Notes: generated by a model from the letters alone, not told the origin. 64,000 nucleotides of DNA from Prauserella aidingensis (GCF_024171865.1 NZ_JAMTCN010000002.1:124001-188000), one strand, 5' to 3'; positions 17,627 to 26,725 are shown, numbered from the stretch's first letter. Translations and numbers: made by a program.

Positions 17627-18928
17627 CTACCGGTAGATCAAATACTGCTCCCGGTTCCGGCGGAATCCGGCGATCTCATCGGACCACGAACCGATGATCT
17701 CGTCGGTGCCTGCGCCGGCGTTCACCATCGTGCGGAGGCGATCGGAACCGAAGAGTTTGTCGATGAAGTTGTCCTCGCGCCATCCGAACAGCTCGGGGTG
17801 CACTCGTTTCGCCGTAACGATCATGGCGATGCCCGTGCGAATGGGCTCGAACGCGTGCGGGTCGGTGATGTTCAGCTGTACGCCACCGCATTGTTCGTCG
17901 GTGAATTTGCCGAACGTCGGCACGAAGTACGTTTCCCGGAACGATACACCGGGAAGGCCTTGTTCCTGGAGTGCTTCACGCCACCTCCAGTTGACGCCGG
18001 GCGCGCCCATGATCTCGAACGGGCGGGTGGTGCCCCGTCCCTCGGAGAACACCGTGCCCTCGAAAAGGCAGGTCCCGGGGTATGCGAGTGCGGTTTTCGG
18101 TGTCGGCATGTTCGGGCTCGGCGGAGTCCACACAAGATCGGTTTGCGAGAACAAACGATCGCGCTTCCAGCCGCTGATCTCGATGACGTCCAGACTGTCG
18201 AGCTTCCCGCCGTCCTCGGGCAGGAATTCGTTGTTGAACAACCGCGCGAGCTCGCCGGCCGTCATGCCGTGTTGCAGGACGATCGGCTTCAGCCCGACAC
18301 CGGAACTGAATTTCGGGTCGAGCATCGGTCCGTACGCCGACCCGCCGATGGGGTTGGGCCGGTCGAGCACGACGAATTCCACTCCGACCCGCGCGGCCGC
18401 GGCCATGCCCTCGTACATCGCCCAGATGTAGGTGTAGAACCGCGATCCCACGTCGTTGATGTCGAAGACGACGGTGTCGACGCCGGACTTGCGGTACATG
18501 CGGGCGAGTTCGTCGATCGTGGCGCCGTACGCGTCGTAGACGGGCACGCCGGTCCGCGGATCCTTGTAGTCGCCTTCCGACCCGCCCGCCTGGGCACTGC
18601 CCCGGAAACCGTGCTCGGGGCCGAACGCGGCGACCGGGCGGATGCCGGCCTCGATCAGCGAATCGACGATGTGGTCGCCGCTCTTCAGGACACCGGTCGG
18701 GTTGGACAGGATGCCCACCTTGCGGTCGGCGAGGCGTTTCCAGCCCTCGTCGGCGAGGAGGTCGGCCCCGGGCCGGACGGCCCGCCCCGGTTCGGGGCCG
18801 GACCGCCCGGACGCGCCGTCGGGCGAGGCGCCGGGCAGTGGGGCAGCGGACGCGAGCTGCGAACCGGAGGTGAGCAGCGGTGTCGCGAGCGCGGTCGCGC
18901 CCAGGAACGTGCGGCGGTTCAAAGGCAT
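17627..18928 (-). CDS. namZ: Exo-beta-N-acetylmuramidase NamZ (DUF1343)
   Basis: NamZ releases terminal MurNAc from the non-reducing end of peptidoglycan chains. The 433-residue protein begins with a twin-arginine-like signal (NRRTFLGATALA), so it is probably exported folded. It carries the DUF1343 features: GPEHGFRG, DINDVGSRFYTY, VVLDRPNPIGG and a YPGTCLFEG segment, in the order of the B. subtilis YbbC/NamZ family. It sits four bases after nagZ and 13 bp before the amidase-like gene, the three-enzyme set known from the Bacillus muropeptide-rescue operon. Identification is firm by family; action on this organism's wall is inferred. Confidence 0.92.
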   Translation of the reverse strand: MPLNRRTFLGATALATPLLTSGSQLASAAPLPGASPDGASGRSGPEPGRAVRPGADLLADEGWKRLADRKVGILSNPTGVLKSGDHIVDSLIEAGIRPVAAFGPEHGFRGSAQAGGSEGDYKDPRTGVPVYDAYGATIDELARMYRKSGVDTVVFDINDVGSRFYTYIWAMYEGMAAAARVGVEFVVLDRPNPIGGSAYGPMLDPKFSSGVGLKPIVLQHGMTAGELARLFNNEFLPEDGGKLDSLDVIEISGWKRDRLFSQTDLVWTPPSPNMPTPKTALAYPGTCLFEGTVFSEGRGTTRPFEIMGAPGVNWRWREALQEQGLPGVSFRETYFVPTFGKFTDEQCGGVQLNITDPHAFEPIRTGIAMIVTAKRVHPELFGWREDNFIDKLFGSDRLRTMVNAGAGTDEIIGSWSDEIAGFRRNREQYLIYR

Positions 18929-18932
18929 GTCA

Positions 18933-20777
18933 TCACCAGGTCAGACCGTGGCCGAAGGGGTAAAGGGTCGTGTCGGGGTCGTCGCCCGCCGGAATCGTCA
19001 CCGGCAACGTGCCCTGCGGGGCCTGCTGGCCGAGCAGCACCTTCGCGAGTGAAGTCATGGAGACGTCCCGCCAGTCGTACGTGGCGAGCCATGTCGGGAC
19101 GTCGACGTAGCCGGGGTCGTAGGGCTCCTGGACCGAGACTGCCACGACGTTCGCGTCCGTCGCCAACAACTCGTGCAGCAGGTCACGTTGTGCGGCGTCG
19201 CCCGCGAGGCCGTTCGTGAGGACGACGACGGTGTCGGCGTCACCCGCTGCGTTCACCGCACGCCGGATCGTCGCCTCGTCGGGTTCGGCGCCCGTCGGAA
19301 GGGCCGTCGCGGAATCACCGAGCTTCGCCGCGAGCGACTCGACGGGCCGGGCCGGATAACCCGGGTAGTCGAGGTTGTTCCAGCCGGTCACCAGGGTCTT
19401 GCCCTGGCCGGACAGCGGCAGGACCCGGTCGTCGTTGCTCAGCAGCGTCGCGGCCTTGTCGGTGGCGGCCTGCACGGTGGCGCGGTTGTCCGGCGTGCCG
19501 ACCTTCTTGTCCACGGCTCCGATGTTGGCCATCGGTGCTTCGGGGATCCCGCGCTTCTGCTTCAGCTCGAGAATGCGGAGCACGCTCTCGTCGATGCGCT
19601 CCTCGGTGATGCGCCCGCTCTTCACCGCGTCCAGTACGCCGTCGACGGCGACGTCGAGGTCCGGCGGCATCAGCATCTGGTCGACCCCCGCTTCGAGGGC
19701 GAGCACCGGAATCTCACGGTCCGAGTGCATCTCGCGCACGCCCTGCATCCCCAGCGAATCAGTGACGACGACGCCGTCGTAGCCGAGTTCTTCGCGCAGC
19801 AGGCCGGTCATGATCGGTTTCGACAGGGTGGCCGGCCGGCCCGACGGGTCGAGGTTGGGAAAGCGGATGTGGGCGGTCATGATCGAGTCGATGCCCGCGT
19901 CGATGGCGGCCTCGAAGGGCGGCAGATCGATCTCACGCCATTCCTGTTCGGTGCGGTCGATCGTGGGCAGGCTCGTGTGGCTGTCGGTCGCGGCGTCGCC
20001 GTGGCCGGGGAAGTGTTTCGCAGAGCTCGAGACCGTCGCGGTGTTGCTGTCCGAGTCCTGGTAGCCGTGGATCTGCGCGCCGACGAATTCGCTTGCGACC
20101 TGCGGGTCGGCCGAGAACGACCGCGAGCCGATGATCGGGTTCGCCGGGTTGGAGTTGACGTCGGCGACGGGTGCGAAGTCCTGGGTGATGCCCATGGCGC
20201 GCAGTTCGGAGCCGGTCACGGCGGCCGTCGACTTCGCGGCCTCGGAATCGCGGCCTGCGCCGAGGGCCATCGCACTCGGCTGTTCCGTCGCGGGCTCGCC
20301 CACGCGGGTCACCCGGCCGCCCTCCTGATCGACGGCCACGATCAGCGGCACGCCGGCACCGGTCGAGTGGGCCGCTCGCTGGAGTCCGTTGGACAGCTTC
20401 GCGACCTGTTTCGGACGCTCGATGTTGTCCGTGCCGCCGTGGTTGAAGTAGATGACGCCGCCCGGCTGGTACTTGCGCACGACGTCGGACGGCGTGTCCA
20501 CGCCGTACTTCTCCTGGTTGCCGGCGTGCTTCTCGTTCGGCGCCTGCCCCCAGACGTCAGCGACGAACAGCTGCCCCACCTTCTGTTCGAGCGTCATGTC
20601 GCGCAGTGTGCGTTCGGCCCAGTCCGCCTTGCTCTCCGCGCCGGACCGCGTCGGAGAGTTCGTGGACACGTCGGCGCCTGCGGCCGATGCGCCGACACCG
20701 CCGGTCACGACGAGCAGTCCGGTGAGCGTCGCAGCGGCATAGCTGTTCCTCCTGCGCCGGGAAGCAGGCTTTGTCAC
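18933..20777 (-). CDS. nagZ: Glycoside hydrolase family 3 beta-N-acetylhexosaminidase (NagZ-type)
   Basis: A 614-residue exported GH3 enzyme that removes GlcNAc from wall fragments. After a basic signal sequence (RRRRNS then a hydrophobic core) come the NagZ signature KHFPGHG followed by DSHTSLP, and the nucleophile Asp in VVTDSLGM. The C-terminal half (about 390-614) is a second alpha/beta domain, as in the two-domain Bacillus enzyme and unlike the short E. coli NagZ. Start GTG 20777 is chosen for GGAGGG five bases upstream; an upstream start at 20816 lacks a ribosome site. First gene of the nagZ-namZ-hydrolase operon. Confidence 0.92.
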   Translation of the reverse strand: MTKPASRRRRNSYAAATLTGLLVVTGGVGASAAGADVSTNSPTRSGAESKADWAERTLRDMTLEQKVGQLFVADVWGQAPNEKHAGNQEKYGVDTPSDVVRKYQPGGVIYFNHGGTDNIERPKQVAKLSNGLQRAAHSTGAGVPLIVAVDQEGGRVTRVGEPATEQPSAMALGAGRDSEAAKSTAAVTGSELRAMGITQDFAPVADVNSNPANPIIGSRSFSADPQVASEFVGAQIHGYQDSDSNTATVSSSAKHFPGHGDAATDSHTSLPTIDRTEQEWREIDLPPFEAAIDAGIDSIMTAHIRFPNLDPSGRPATLSKPIMTGLLREELGYDGVVVTDSLGMQGVREMHSDREIPVLALEAGVDQMLMPPDLDVAVDGVLDAVKSGRITEERIDESVLRILELKQKRGIPEAPMANIGAVDKKVGTPDNRATVQAATDKAATLLSNDDRVLPLSGQGKTLVTGWNNLDYPGYPARPVESLAAKLGDSATALPTGAEPDEATIRRAVNAAGDADTVVVLTNGLAGDAAQRDLLHELLATDANVVAVSVQEPYDPGYVDVPTWLATYDWRDVSMTSLAKVLLGQQAPQGTLPVTIPAGDDPDTTLYPFGHGLTW

Positions 20778-20885
20778 GAAATCCCTCCAGTGAGCGTGTG
20801 GATGTGAGAAATCCACGAATGCGTCAGCACCGGAAAGTTAGGCGAGCGCGGTAGGCCCGTCAATGGACGAACGTCGCGGATCGGT

Positions 20886-20932
20886 ACGAGTGGGCCCTTC
20901 GCTCCGGAAAACGACATGAAGGGTCCACTCGT
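20886..20932. repeat. Palindromic element, 15-bp arms
   Basis: Arms 20886-20900 and 20918-20932 (GAGTGGGCCCTTC type) pair with one mismatch around a 17-nt spacer, about 110 bp upstream of the nagZ start. It could be a terminator for upstream transcription or a dispersed palindromic repeat. Confidence 0.6.
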
Positions 20933-21036
20933 GGGTTCCGATGGGTGAGGGGGATGCACCGTTTCGCGGAGCGATTCGGGCTCACGGAAGGGTGACGGGC
21001 CCCCCATGTCGCGCTGCTGCCGTCCGCCGCGCACAC

Positions 21037-21073
21037 AGGCGGGGCCCGCCGACGATGTCGACGGGCCCCGCCT
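21037..21073. terminator. Perfect 12-bp GC-rich hairpin
   Basis: AGGCGGGGCCCG (21037-21048) pairs with CGGGCCCCGCCT (21062-21073) across a 13-nt loop. It is about 390 bp beyond the stop of the leftward HAD gene and may be an intrinsic terminator without a T tract, as is usual in high-GC actinomycetes. Confidence 0.55.
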
Positions 21074-21460
21074 CGCGCGAGCAACTGGGCGACCAAGCTG
21101 CAACGTGTGTCGCATCTTTTGGGGTACTAGGCGTCCGGCGTCCCGGTGACGCAGTCCCACGGCGACGAAGCCTTACGCGGCGTGCCCAGCGTGGGTACCC
21201 GGTACTCGCGCACGGAGATCGATCGGGGTGGATCGGGCTCATCCTCGCCGGATCCCTGGCCGGTTCGACGTCCGCACCTCCAGTTGTACTCAGTGATACA
21301 GATCACTTCAAGGGGTTGTTCGGGTGCACCGGTACAGATTGTGTCGGTACGTGCGCGCGACGTGCGTTTCCCTGGTGTGCCAGGAAAGTCAGCCGCCGGA
21401 TGGGTGTTGACGCCCCACCTGCCGTCGTCGCGATGTGTGTCGTCGACGCGGGTCGCGGGG

Positions 21461-22306
21461 TCACGCCTCGCGTGTGCCCGGCCGTCGCCACATCCCGTAG
21501 GCGGTGATCCCGGCGACGGCGGCGATTCCCAGCCCGAGACCGAGCCCCGTGAGCACGTCGGCCCGCGCGGGCATCCGCGAGCGGATCGTCACCGGCTTGT
21601 CGAAGATGTGGATCTCCCAGGCGCGTTCCGTGGCGATCCGGCGGAGCGTGCGGTCGGGGTTGACGGCGTGCGGGTGTCCGACGGTCTCCAGCAGGGGAAC
21701 GTCGGTGCTCGAATCGCTGTAGGCGTGGCAGTGGGCGAGGTCGTAGCCGTGTTCGGCGGCGAGCCGGCGTGCCGCGACGGCCTTCTGTTCGCCGTAACAG
21801 TAGAAGTCGATCTCGCCCGAGTAATGGCCGTCCACGATGCCCATTCGGGTACCGACGCTCCGGTCGGCGCCGAGCATCTCCGCGATCGGCGTGACCACCT
21901 CCTCGCCCGCGGCGGACAGCACGATCACGTCGTGTCCTTGCGCCTGGTGGGCGGCGATGAGTGCCTCGGCCTCGGCGTAGACGAGCGGTGTCACGACGTC
22001 GTGCAGCGCCTCCGCCACGACCGTTCGGAGCTGGGCCACGTCCCAGCCCCGGCACAACGCCGATATTTCGGCACGCAGGCGTTCGGTGCGGCCCTCGTCC
22101 GCACCGGACAACGAGAAGACGAGTTGCGCGTAGGCGCTCTTCACGGCGGTGCGGCGACTGATCATTCCTTCGCGCATGAGCGGTCGTCCGAACGCGAGTG
22201 CGCTCGACGAGGCGATGATCGTCTTGTCGAGGTCGAAGAATGCCGCGACGCCGCGGTTCGGAGAGCTCCCGGAGTCGGCCACGGGCCAACGATAGGTGAT
22301 CGACAC
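21461..22306 (-). CDS. HAD-IB family phosphatase with C-terminal membrane anchor
   Basis: A 281-residue haloacid dehalogenase-type phosphatase of subfamily IB (phosphoserine-phosphatase-like). Motif I is FFDLDKTI with the nucleophile Asp at 25 and acid Asp at 27; motif II is VLSAAGE; motif III/IV is the YSDSSTDVPLLE stretch. A hydrophobic helix near 250-272 (GLGLGLGIAAVAGITAYG) may anchor it to the membrane. It matches M. tuberculosis Rv3661 in content and in lying divergent from ssd. The GTG at 22306 has no good ribosome site; an internal GTG about nine codons later is possible. Substrate unproven. Confidence 0.88.
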   Translation of the reverse strand: MSITYRWPVADSGSSPNRGVAAFFDLDKTIIASSSALAFGRPLMREGMISRRTAVKSAYAQLVFSLSGADEGRTERLRAEISALCRGWDVAQLRTVVAEALHDVVTPLVYAEAEALIAAHQAQGHDVIVLSAAGEEVVTPIAEMLGADRSVGTRMGIVDGHYSGEIDFYCYGEQKAVAARRLAAEHGYDLAHCHAYSDSSTDVPLLETVGHPHAVNPDRTLRRIATERAWEIHIFDKPVTIRSRMPARADVLTGLGLGLGIAAVAGITAYGMWRRPGTREA

Positions 22307-22387
22307 GGGCGCAGGAGACGCCGGACGACCGTTGCCGCCGTTCCGGTCGCCCGCGCCGTTCTCCGCGACCCTTCTGTTATCGAATTG

Positions 22388-22413
22388 CCTGTTCAGAACG
22401 GGTTTCGAACAGG
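22388..22413. promoter_or_regulatory. Inverted repeat operator candidate for the ssd-tad operon
   Basis: CCTGTTC and GAACAGG are perfect inverted arms with a 12-nt spacer, ending about ten bases before a TACCCT -10-like element. The position suits a repressor or activator of the rightward operon. Confidence 0.4.
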
Positions 22414-22563
22414 TACGTGGAGCTACCCTGAAAGTAGTCCGGTGTCGCTCCCGGATGCGGCTCGGCTCACCCCCGGCCGAGCCCGGGCGGTCCCCGTTTC
22501 CCTCCCCCTGGCGGGGACCGCCTCCTCGAATTCTCCGCCGCTCCGTCCGCGGCTACCGCCGAG

Positions 22564-22590
22564 TTATCCACAACGACCCGGTTATCCACA
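22564..22590. promoter_or_regulatory. Two perfect DnaA boxes
   Basis: TTATCCACA occurs at 22564-22572 and again at 22582-22590, same orientation, 18 bp apart. This nonamer is the strongest DnaA-binding consensus. The pair sits about 80 bp upstream of the ssd start codon, in the leader of the ssd-tad operon. Confidence 0.65.
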
Positions 22591-22671
22591 GGTTCGCGGG
22601 TTTCCTCTTTCCGGCGTCGCGGCCGCAGGTGAATCTGGATGCGCAACCGAGAATGCATGCGTGGGGGAGTG

Positions 22672-23838
22672 ATGGAACGGACTGTGGAGCGGCCGTCGCA
22701 ACGCGGGGTCGCCGGAAGTGTCTCGGGGAACGCCGTCGCGGGGCGGGCCGGCGGGAGTGCCGCAGCCACCGAGCGCGTGACCGGCACCGACGGGCGGCCA
22801 CTCGTCGTGGCGCGCGAAGGCCGCGTTCTGGACGAGATCCGTCGGCACGCCGCGGCGGTCGACTGCGACGTCGTCACGGTGGCCGACCTCGACGAGGCGG
22901 CACCGTACTGGCACGGCGCACCGTTCGTGCTCGTCGACGAAGAGGTGGCACCCGGTACGCGGGTACGCCCACGTCGTGGCGACGTCGTCCTGGTGTGCGG
23001 CGGCAAGCCCCCGCACAGCGTGTGGCGTCGAGCCGTGGTGTTGGGTGCGCGGGAGGTCGTGACGCTGCCCGACACGGACGGGGTGCTGCTCACCTCGTTG
23101 GCCGACGTCGTCGAACAGCCGAGCACGGACCGCGGCCGCGTCGTCGCCGTGGTGGGCGGACGTGGCGGAGCCGGTGCCTCGCTGCTGGCCGCGGCCGTGG
23201 CGGTCGGAGCGGCCCGCGCAGGTGACCGGCCGGTGCTGCTCGACTGCGATCCCCTTGGCGGCGGCATCGATCTGGTGCTGGGCGCGGAACTGCAGGACGG
23301 CGTTCGATGGCCGGACGTGCAGGTGCAGGGCGGCCGGGTGTCGATCTCCGCGCTGGACGCGGCGCTGCCGGTGGCGGGACCACCCGACGGTCCCGTGGCG
23401 ATGCTCTCGTGCGACCGCGACGGCACGGGGCCCGCTCCGGAAACCGTCGAGGCGGTGCTCCGTGCAGGAGTGCGTGCCGGACGGACCGTGGTCTGCGATC
23501 TGCCACGTGATCCGGGGCCGTGCGGACAGCGGGTGCTCACTGCTGCGGATCTCGTCGTCCTGGTGGTGCCCGCCGAGCTGCGCGCGTGTGTTGCGGCGTC
23601 CCGCGTACTCGACCGGTTCGGGGACGCCCGTTCGCGTACCCGGGTGCTCGTCCGTGGTCCGTCGCCGGACGGGCTGAGCGCCCGCGACGTCGCCGGCAGC
23701 GTAGGTGCGGCGCTGCTGGGGTGGCTGCCCGTCGACCGTCGTGTCGCGAGGTCCGTCGAGCGAGGCTCGTTCGACCCACGTCGCCGCGGGCCGCTCGGCA
23801 CGGCAGCGCGCACCGTGCTCGGCGAGTTGGCCGCCTGA
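22672..23838 (+). CDS. ssd: Septum site-determining protein Ssd / CpaE-like ATPase
   Basis: A 388-residue MinD/ParA-superfamily protein of the type called Ssd in mycobacteria and CpaE/TadZ in Tad pilus systems. An N-terminal receiver-like domain (about 42-150) is followed by the ATPase domain. Its deviant Walker A reads GGRGGAGAS (162-170): the Gly framework is kept but both signature lysines are missing, so ATP hydrolysis is doubtful, as for TadZ proteins. ATG 22672 is chosen for GGGGGAG just upstream; two earlier in-frame ATGs lack ribosome sites. First gene of the tad operon, probably positioning the pilus machine and possibly restraining septation. Confidence 0.87.
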   Translation: MERTVERPSQRGVAGSVSGNAVAGRAGGSAAATERVTGTDGRPLVVAREGRVLDEIRRHAAAVDCDVVTVADLDEAAPYWHGAPFVLVDEEVAPGTRVRPRRGDVVLVCGGKPPHSVWRRAVVLGAREVVTLPDTDGVLLTSLADVVEQPSTDRGRVVAVVGGRGGAGASLLAAAVAVGAARAGDRPVLLDCDPLGGGIDLVLGAELQDGVRWPDVQVQGGRVSISALDAALPVAGPPDGPVAMLSCDRDGTGPAPETVEAVLRAGVRAGRTVVCDLPRDPGPCGQRVLTAADLVVLVVPAELRACVAASRVLDRFGDARSRTRVLVRGPSPDGLSARDVAGSVGAALLGWLPVDRRVARSVERGSFDPRRRGPLGTAARTVLGELAA

Positions 23839-23943
23839 TCCGCGGAATCGGATCGAGTCACAAGCGCCACGACCGTCGATAACGGCCGGTTCGACTCGGA
23901 ATCCGGTCACTGCTGTCCGATCGCCTTTCCCCTGGGGGAGCAC

Positions 23944-25155
23944 ATGAGAACCACTACTGTCCACTCCGGACAGCACGATGAAGTTCGGTCCGAGGACGCT
24001 CGGCTGGTGGAGCGGGTTCGGCAACGGCTCGCGAACACCGGGTCGGCGCCCGATCCGCAATCGGTGGCCGAAGCCGTCCGCGCGGAAACCTCCGGTGTCG
24101 CGGGACATCTGGACGTCCTGGATGCGTTGCGACTGCTGCGGCACGAATTCGTCGGTGCCGGCCCGTTGGAACCGTTGCTCGACGATCCGGGCGTGACCGA
24201 CGTGCTGGTGACCGCTCCCGACGAGGTGTGGGTCGACGGCTCGGGCGGGCTACGCCGCACCGACGTGACCTTCGCCGACGAGGAGGCCGTCCGCAGACTC
24301 GCCCAGCGGCTCGCGCTCGCGGCAGGCAGGCGACTCGACGATGCGCAGCCGTTCGTCGACGGCTGGCTGCCCGGAGCAGGGCCGCACGGCCGGGTCCGTA
24401 TGCATGCGGTGCTGCCGCCCGTGGCGGCCGGCGGTACGTGTCTGTCCCTGCGGGTGCTGCGCCCCGCGGCGCACGATCTGCGCGCACTGCGGAGGCTCGG
24501 CACCGTCGACGAGTCCGGTTTCGCGGTGCTCGAGGCGGTGGTCTCGGCACGGTTGGCGTTTCTGATCAGCGGAGCAACGGGCTCGGGGAAGACGACGATG
24601 CTCGCGGCCTTGCTGGGCGCGGTCTCGCCGAAGGAACGCATCGTCAGTGTGGAGGACGCAGCGGAGATCCAGCCGTCGCATCCGCAGGTCGTTCAGCTCG
24701 TCGCGAGACCGGCCAACGTCGAGGGCGCCGGTGAAGTGACACTGCGCGACCTCGTGCGGGAGGCCTTGCGGATGCGGCCGGACCGGCTGGTGGTCGGCGA
24801 GGTGCGGGGCCGTGAGGTCTGCGAGTTGCTGAACGCGCTCAACACGGGTCACGACGGTGGCGCCGGCACGTTGCACGCCAACTCACCGAGTGAGGTGCCC
24901 GCCCGGCTCGAAGCGTTGGCCGCACTCGGCGGACTGTCCCGTTCCGCGTTGCACAGCCAGCTCGCGGCCGCGGTCCAGGTCGTGCTGCACATGGAGCGTG
25001 CCGACGGCAGGCGGCGGCTCACCGAGATCGGCGTCGTCCGGCGGTCCGCGGACGGAGTGGAGGTGCGACCCGTCTCGACGGCCACTGGCCCCACCGACGA
25101 CCACGAACTGCTCGCGGCCCTGTTGCGTGACCGGGGTGTGGAACCGCCATGGTGA
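23944..25155 (+). CDS. tadA: Tad pilus assembly ATPase TadA/CpaF
   Basis: A 403-residue hexameric secretion ATPase powering assembly of Flp-type pili. Walker A GATGSGKT (210-217), Walker B RLVVGEVRG (281-289) and the His box GHDGGAGTLHANS (302-314) are intact. The N-terminal domain (about 60-190) is the CpaF-type regulatory domain. GGGGGAG lies three bases before the ATG. The gene overlaps tadB by seven bases. Confidence 0.93.
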   Translation: MRTTTVHSGQHDEVRSEDARLVERVRQRLANTGSAPDPQSVAEAVRAETSGVAGHLDVLDALRLLRHEFVGAGPLEPLLDDPGVTDVLVTAPDEVWVDGSGGLRRTDVTFADEEAVRRLAQRLALAAGRRLDDAQPFVDGWLPGAGPHGRVRMHAVLPPVAAGGTCLSLRVLRPAAHDLRALRRLGTVDESGFAVLEAVVSARLAFLISGATGSGKTTMLAALLGAVSPKERIVSVEDAAEIQPSHPQVVQLVARPANVEGAGEVTLRDLVREALRMRPDRLVVGEVRGREVCELLNALNTGHDGGAGTLHANSPSEVPARLEALAALGGLSRSALHSQLAAAVQVVLHMERADGRRRLTEIGVVRRSADGVEVRPVSTATGPTDDHELLAALLRDRGVEPPW

Positions 25156-25997
25156 CTGCGACGCACGCGGCACCCGCCATGGCGGCGGTGGGCGTGGCCC
25201 TGCTGCTCTGGCCACAGCGGCGTAGCGGACGGCGGCTGCGGCACCTCGCCGGTCGGGTGACGGCCGCGGAATCGACACGGCGCCTGCGGCCGTCGTCGCG
25301 GTGCTGGAGAGTCCTCGCTGTCGCGGGCTCGGTTGCGGTGCTGTCGGGCCTGGTGGTGGCGGGCCCCGGGGTGGTGCTGGCCGCCGGATGTATCGCGGCG
25401 GCGGTGCTCGTACAGGTTCGTGCTCGCAGGAGGGTGCGGCGCGGCGTCGCCGCCCTGGCCGGCCTCGCGGAAGCGCTACGTGCGATGGCCGGTGACCTCC
25501 GATCCGGCGCGCACCCCGCGACGGCCGCGGAATCGGCGGCACACGACGCATCACCCGACATCGCCCCGGTGTTCCGTGCCATCGCGGCCTCGGTACGGCT
25601 CGGTGGGAATCCGGACGCGGGCCTCGCCGGCATGCCCTCCGGTACGGGCTCACTCCCCTTCGGAGTCCTGGAACGCGTGACGACCGCGTGGTCGCTGGCA
25701 CGCAGGCACGGGCTCGCGCTGGCCGACATCGTCGACGCGGTTCACCGGGACGTGGCCACGCGGGCTCGGCTGGCGGGCACGCTCGACGCGCGCATGGCGG
25801 GGCCGCGGGCAAGCGCACTGATCCTCGCGGGACTGCCCGTGCTCGGTGTGCTGCTCGGCGAGGCGATGGGCGCGGCACCGCTCGCCGTGCTGTTCACGAC
25901 GGCCCCGGGGCAGGTGCTGCTCGCCGTGGGCTCGGGGCTGTTGCTCGGTGGCGTGGCCTGGACGTCGGCGATCACCGGAAGGGTGCTGCCCCGATGA
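25149..25997 (+). CDS. tadB: Tad inner-membrane platform protein TadB
   Basis: A 282-residue type II secretion F-domain protein. Membrane segments lie near the N-terminus (about 8-22 and 52-85) and the C-terminus (about 225-245 and 255-275), with a cytoplasmic helical F domain between, containing the AGDLRSGAHPATA helix typical of the family. With TadC it forms the platform on which TadA acts. Overlaps tadA by seven and tadC by four bases. Confidence 0.88.
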   Translation: MVTATHAAPAMAAVGVALLLWPQRRSGRRLRHLAGRVTAAESTRRLRPSSRCWRVLAVAGSVAVLSGLVVAGPGVVLAAGCIAAAVLVQVRARRRVRRGVAALAGLAEALRAMAGDLRSGAHPATAAESAAHDASPDIAPVFRAIAASVRLGGNPDAGLAGMPSGTGSLPFGVLERVTTAWSLARRHGLALADIVDAVHRDVATRARLAGTLDARMAGPRASALILAGLPVLGVLLGEAMGAAPLAVLFTTAPGQVLLAVGSGLLLGGVAWTSAITGRVLPR

Positions 25998-26725
25998 GCC
26001 CGCTGGTACCTGCGCTGCTCGCCGCCGTGTTCTGGCTGACACCCGCGCCGTCGGCCGTCCGGTTGCGCGCGCTGCTGCCGCCGAGGAGGGAGTCGGCGGG
26101 ACGGTCGTGGCTGCGGCGGTGTCTCGGGCCGGCTGGCGGACTGTCCGAACGCGCGCTCGCCGTCCTCGCGGGCGGAGCGGCAGGGACGCTCGTCGCCGCC
26201 GCGGGGTCGATGCTCGCGGCGCCGGTGGCCGGTGTCGGCACCTGGTGGGGAGTCCGTCGACTGCGTACCCGCGGCGCTCGTGTGGAACCGGACCCGCTGC
26301 GCATGGCTGCGACCGGCGATCTCCTCGCGGCATGCCTGCGATCGGGAATGCCGGTGTCCACCGGGGTGCACGCGGTCGCGCCGACCGCCGAACCCGCCGC
26401 AGCGGCCGCGTTGCATACCTCCGCGGGCCTGCTGGCGTTGGGTGCCGAACCACGAGAGGCCTGGCAGCCCGCTCGGGAGTGTCCCGCGACGGCCGAACTC
26501 GCCCGCGCCGCGTGCCGCACCGCCCGCTCGGGCAGCGCATTGGCCGGGGTGGCCGAAGACATGGCCCACCGGGCACGGGACGCAGTCGCCGACACCGCAG
26601 AGGCGCGGGCCCAACGCGCAGGCGTGCTGGTGACGGGCCCACTCGGATTGTGTTTCCTGCCCGCGTTCCTGTGCCTCGGCATCGCGCCGGTGGTGATCGG
26701 GCTCGCGACCGAACTGCTGATGTGA
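25994..26725 (+). CDS. tadC: Tad inner-membrane platform protein TadC
   Basis: A 243-residue type II secretion F-family membrane protein. The ATG at 25994 overlaps the tadB stop (ATGA). It has hydrophobic segments near residues 1-20, 55-80 and 215-240 and an F domain between them with the DLLAACLRSGMPV helix. Partner of TadB in the pilus platform. Confidence 0.88.
   Translation: MSPLVPALLAAVFWLTPAPSAVRLRALLPPRRESAGRSWLRRCLGPAGGLSERALAVLAGGAAGTLVAAAGSMLAAPVAGVGTWWGVRRLRTRGARVEPDPLRMAATGDLLAACLRSGMPVSTGVHAVAPTAEPAAAAALHTSAGLLALGAEPREAWQPARECPATAELARAACRTARSGSALAGVAEDMAHRARDAVADTAEARAQRAGVLVTGPLGLCFLPAFLCLGIAPVVIGLATELLM

Larger units (their letters stand above)
20778..21460. other. 680-bp intergenic region with two strong hairpins
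   Basis: Between the HAD gene and nagZ, both leftward. No reading frame here looks coding. Two long hairpins stand out (20886-20932 and 21037-21073). The nagZ promoter must lie in the first part. I looked for a riboswitch but could not support one. Confidence 0.6.
22307..22671. other. 365-bp divergent promoter region of HAD gene and tad operon
   Basis: Holds an inverted repeat CCTGTTC-N12-GAACAGG (22388-22413) just before a TACCCT -10-like hexamer (about 22424-22429) and, further down, two perfect DnaA boxes (22564-22590). No gene in it. Confidence 0.65.

Noticed and set aside
20933-21460. Riboswitch (cyclic di-AMP type) upstream of nagZ
   Set aside because: Hairpins are present but I could not align the conserved core of any riboswitch class with confidence.
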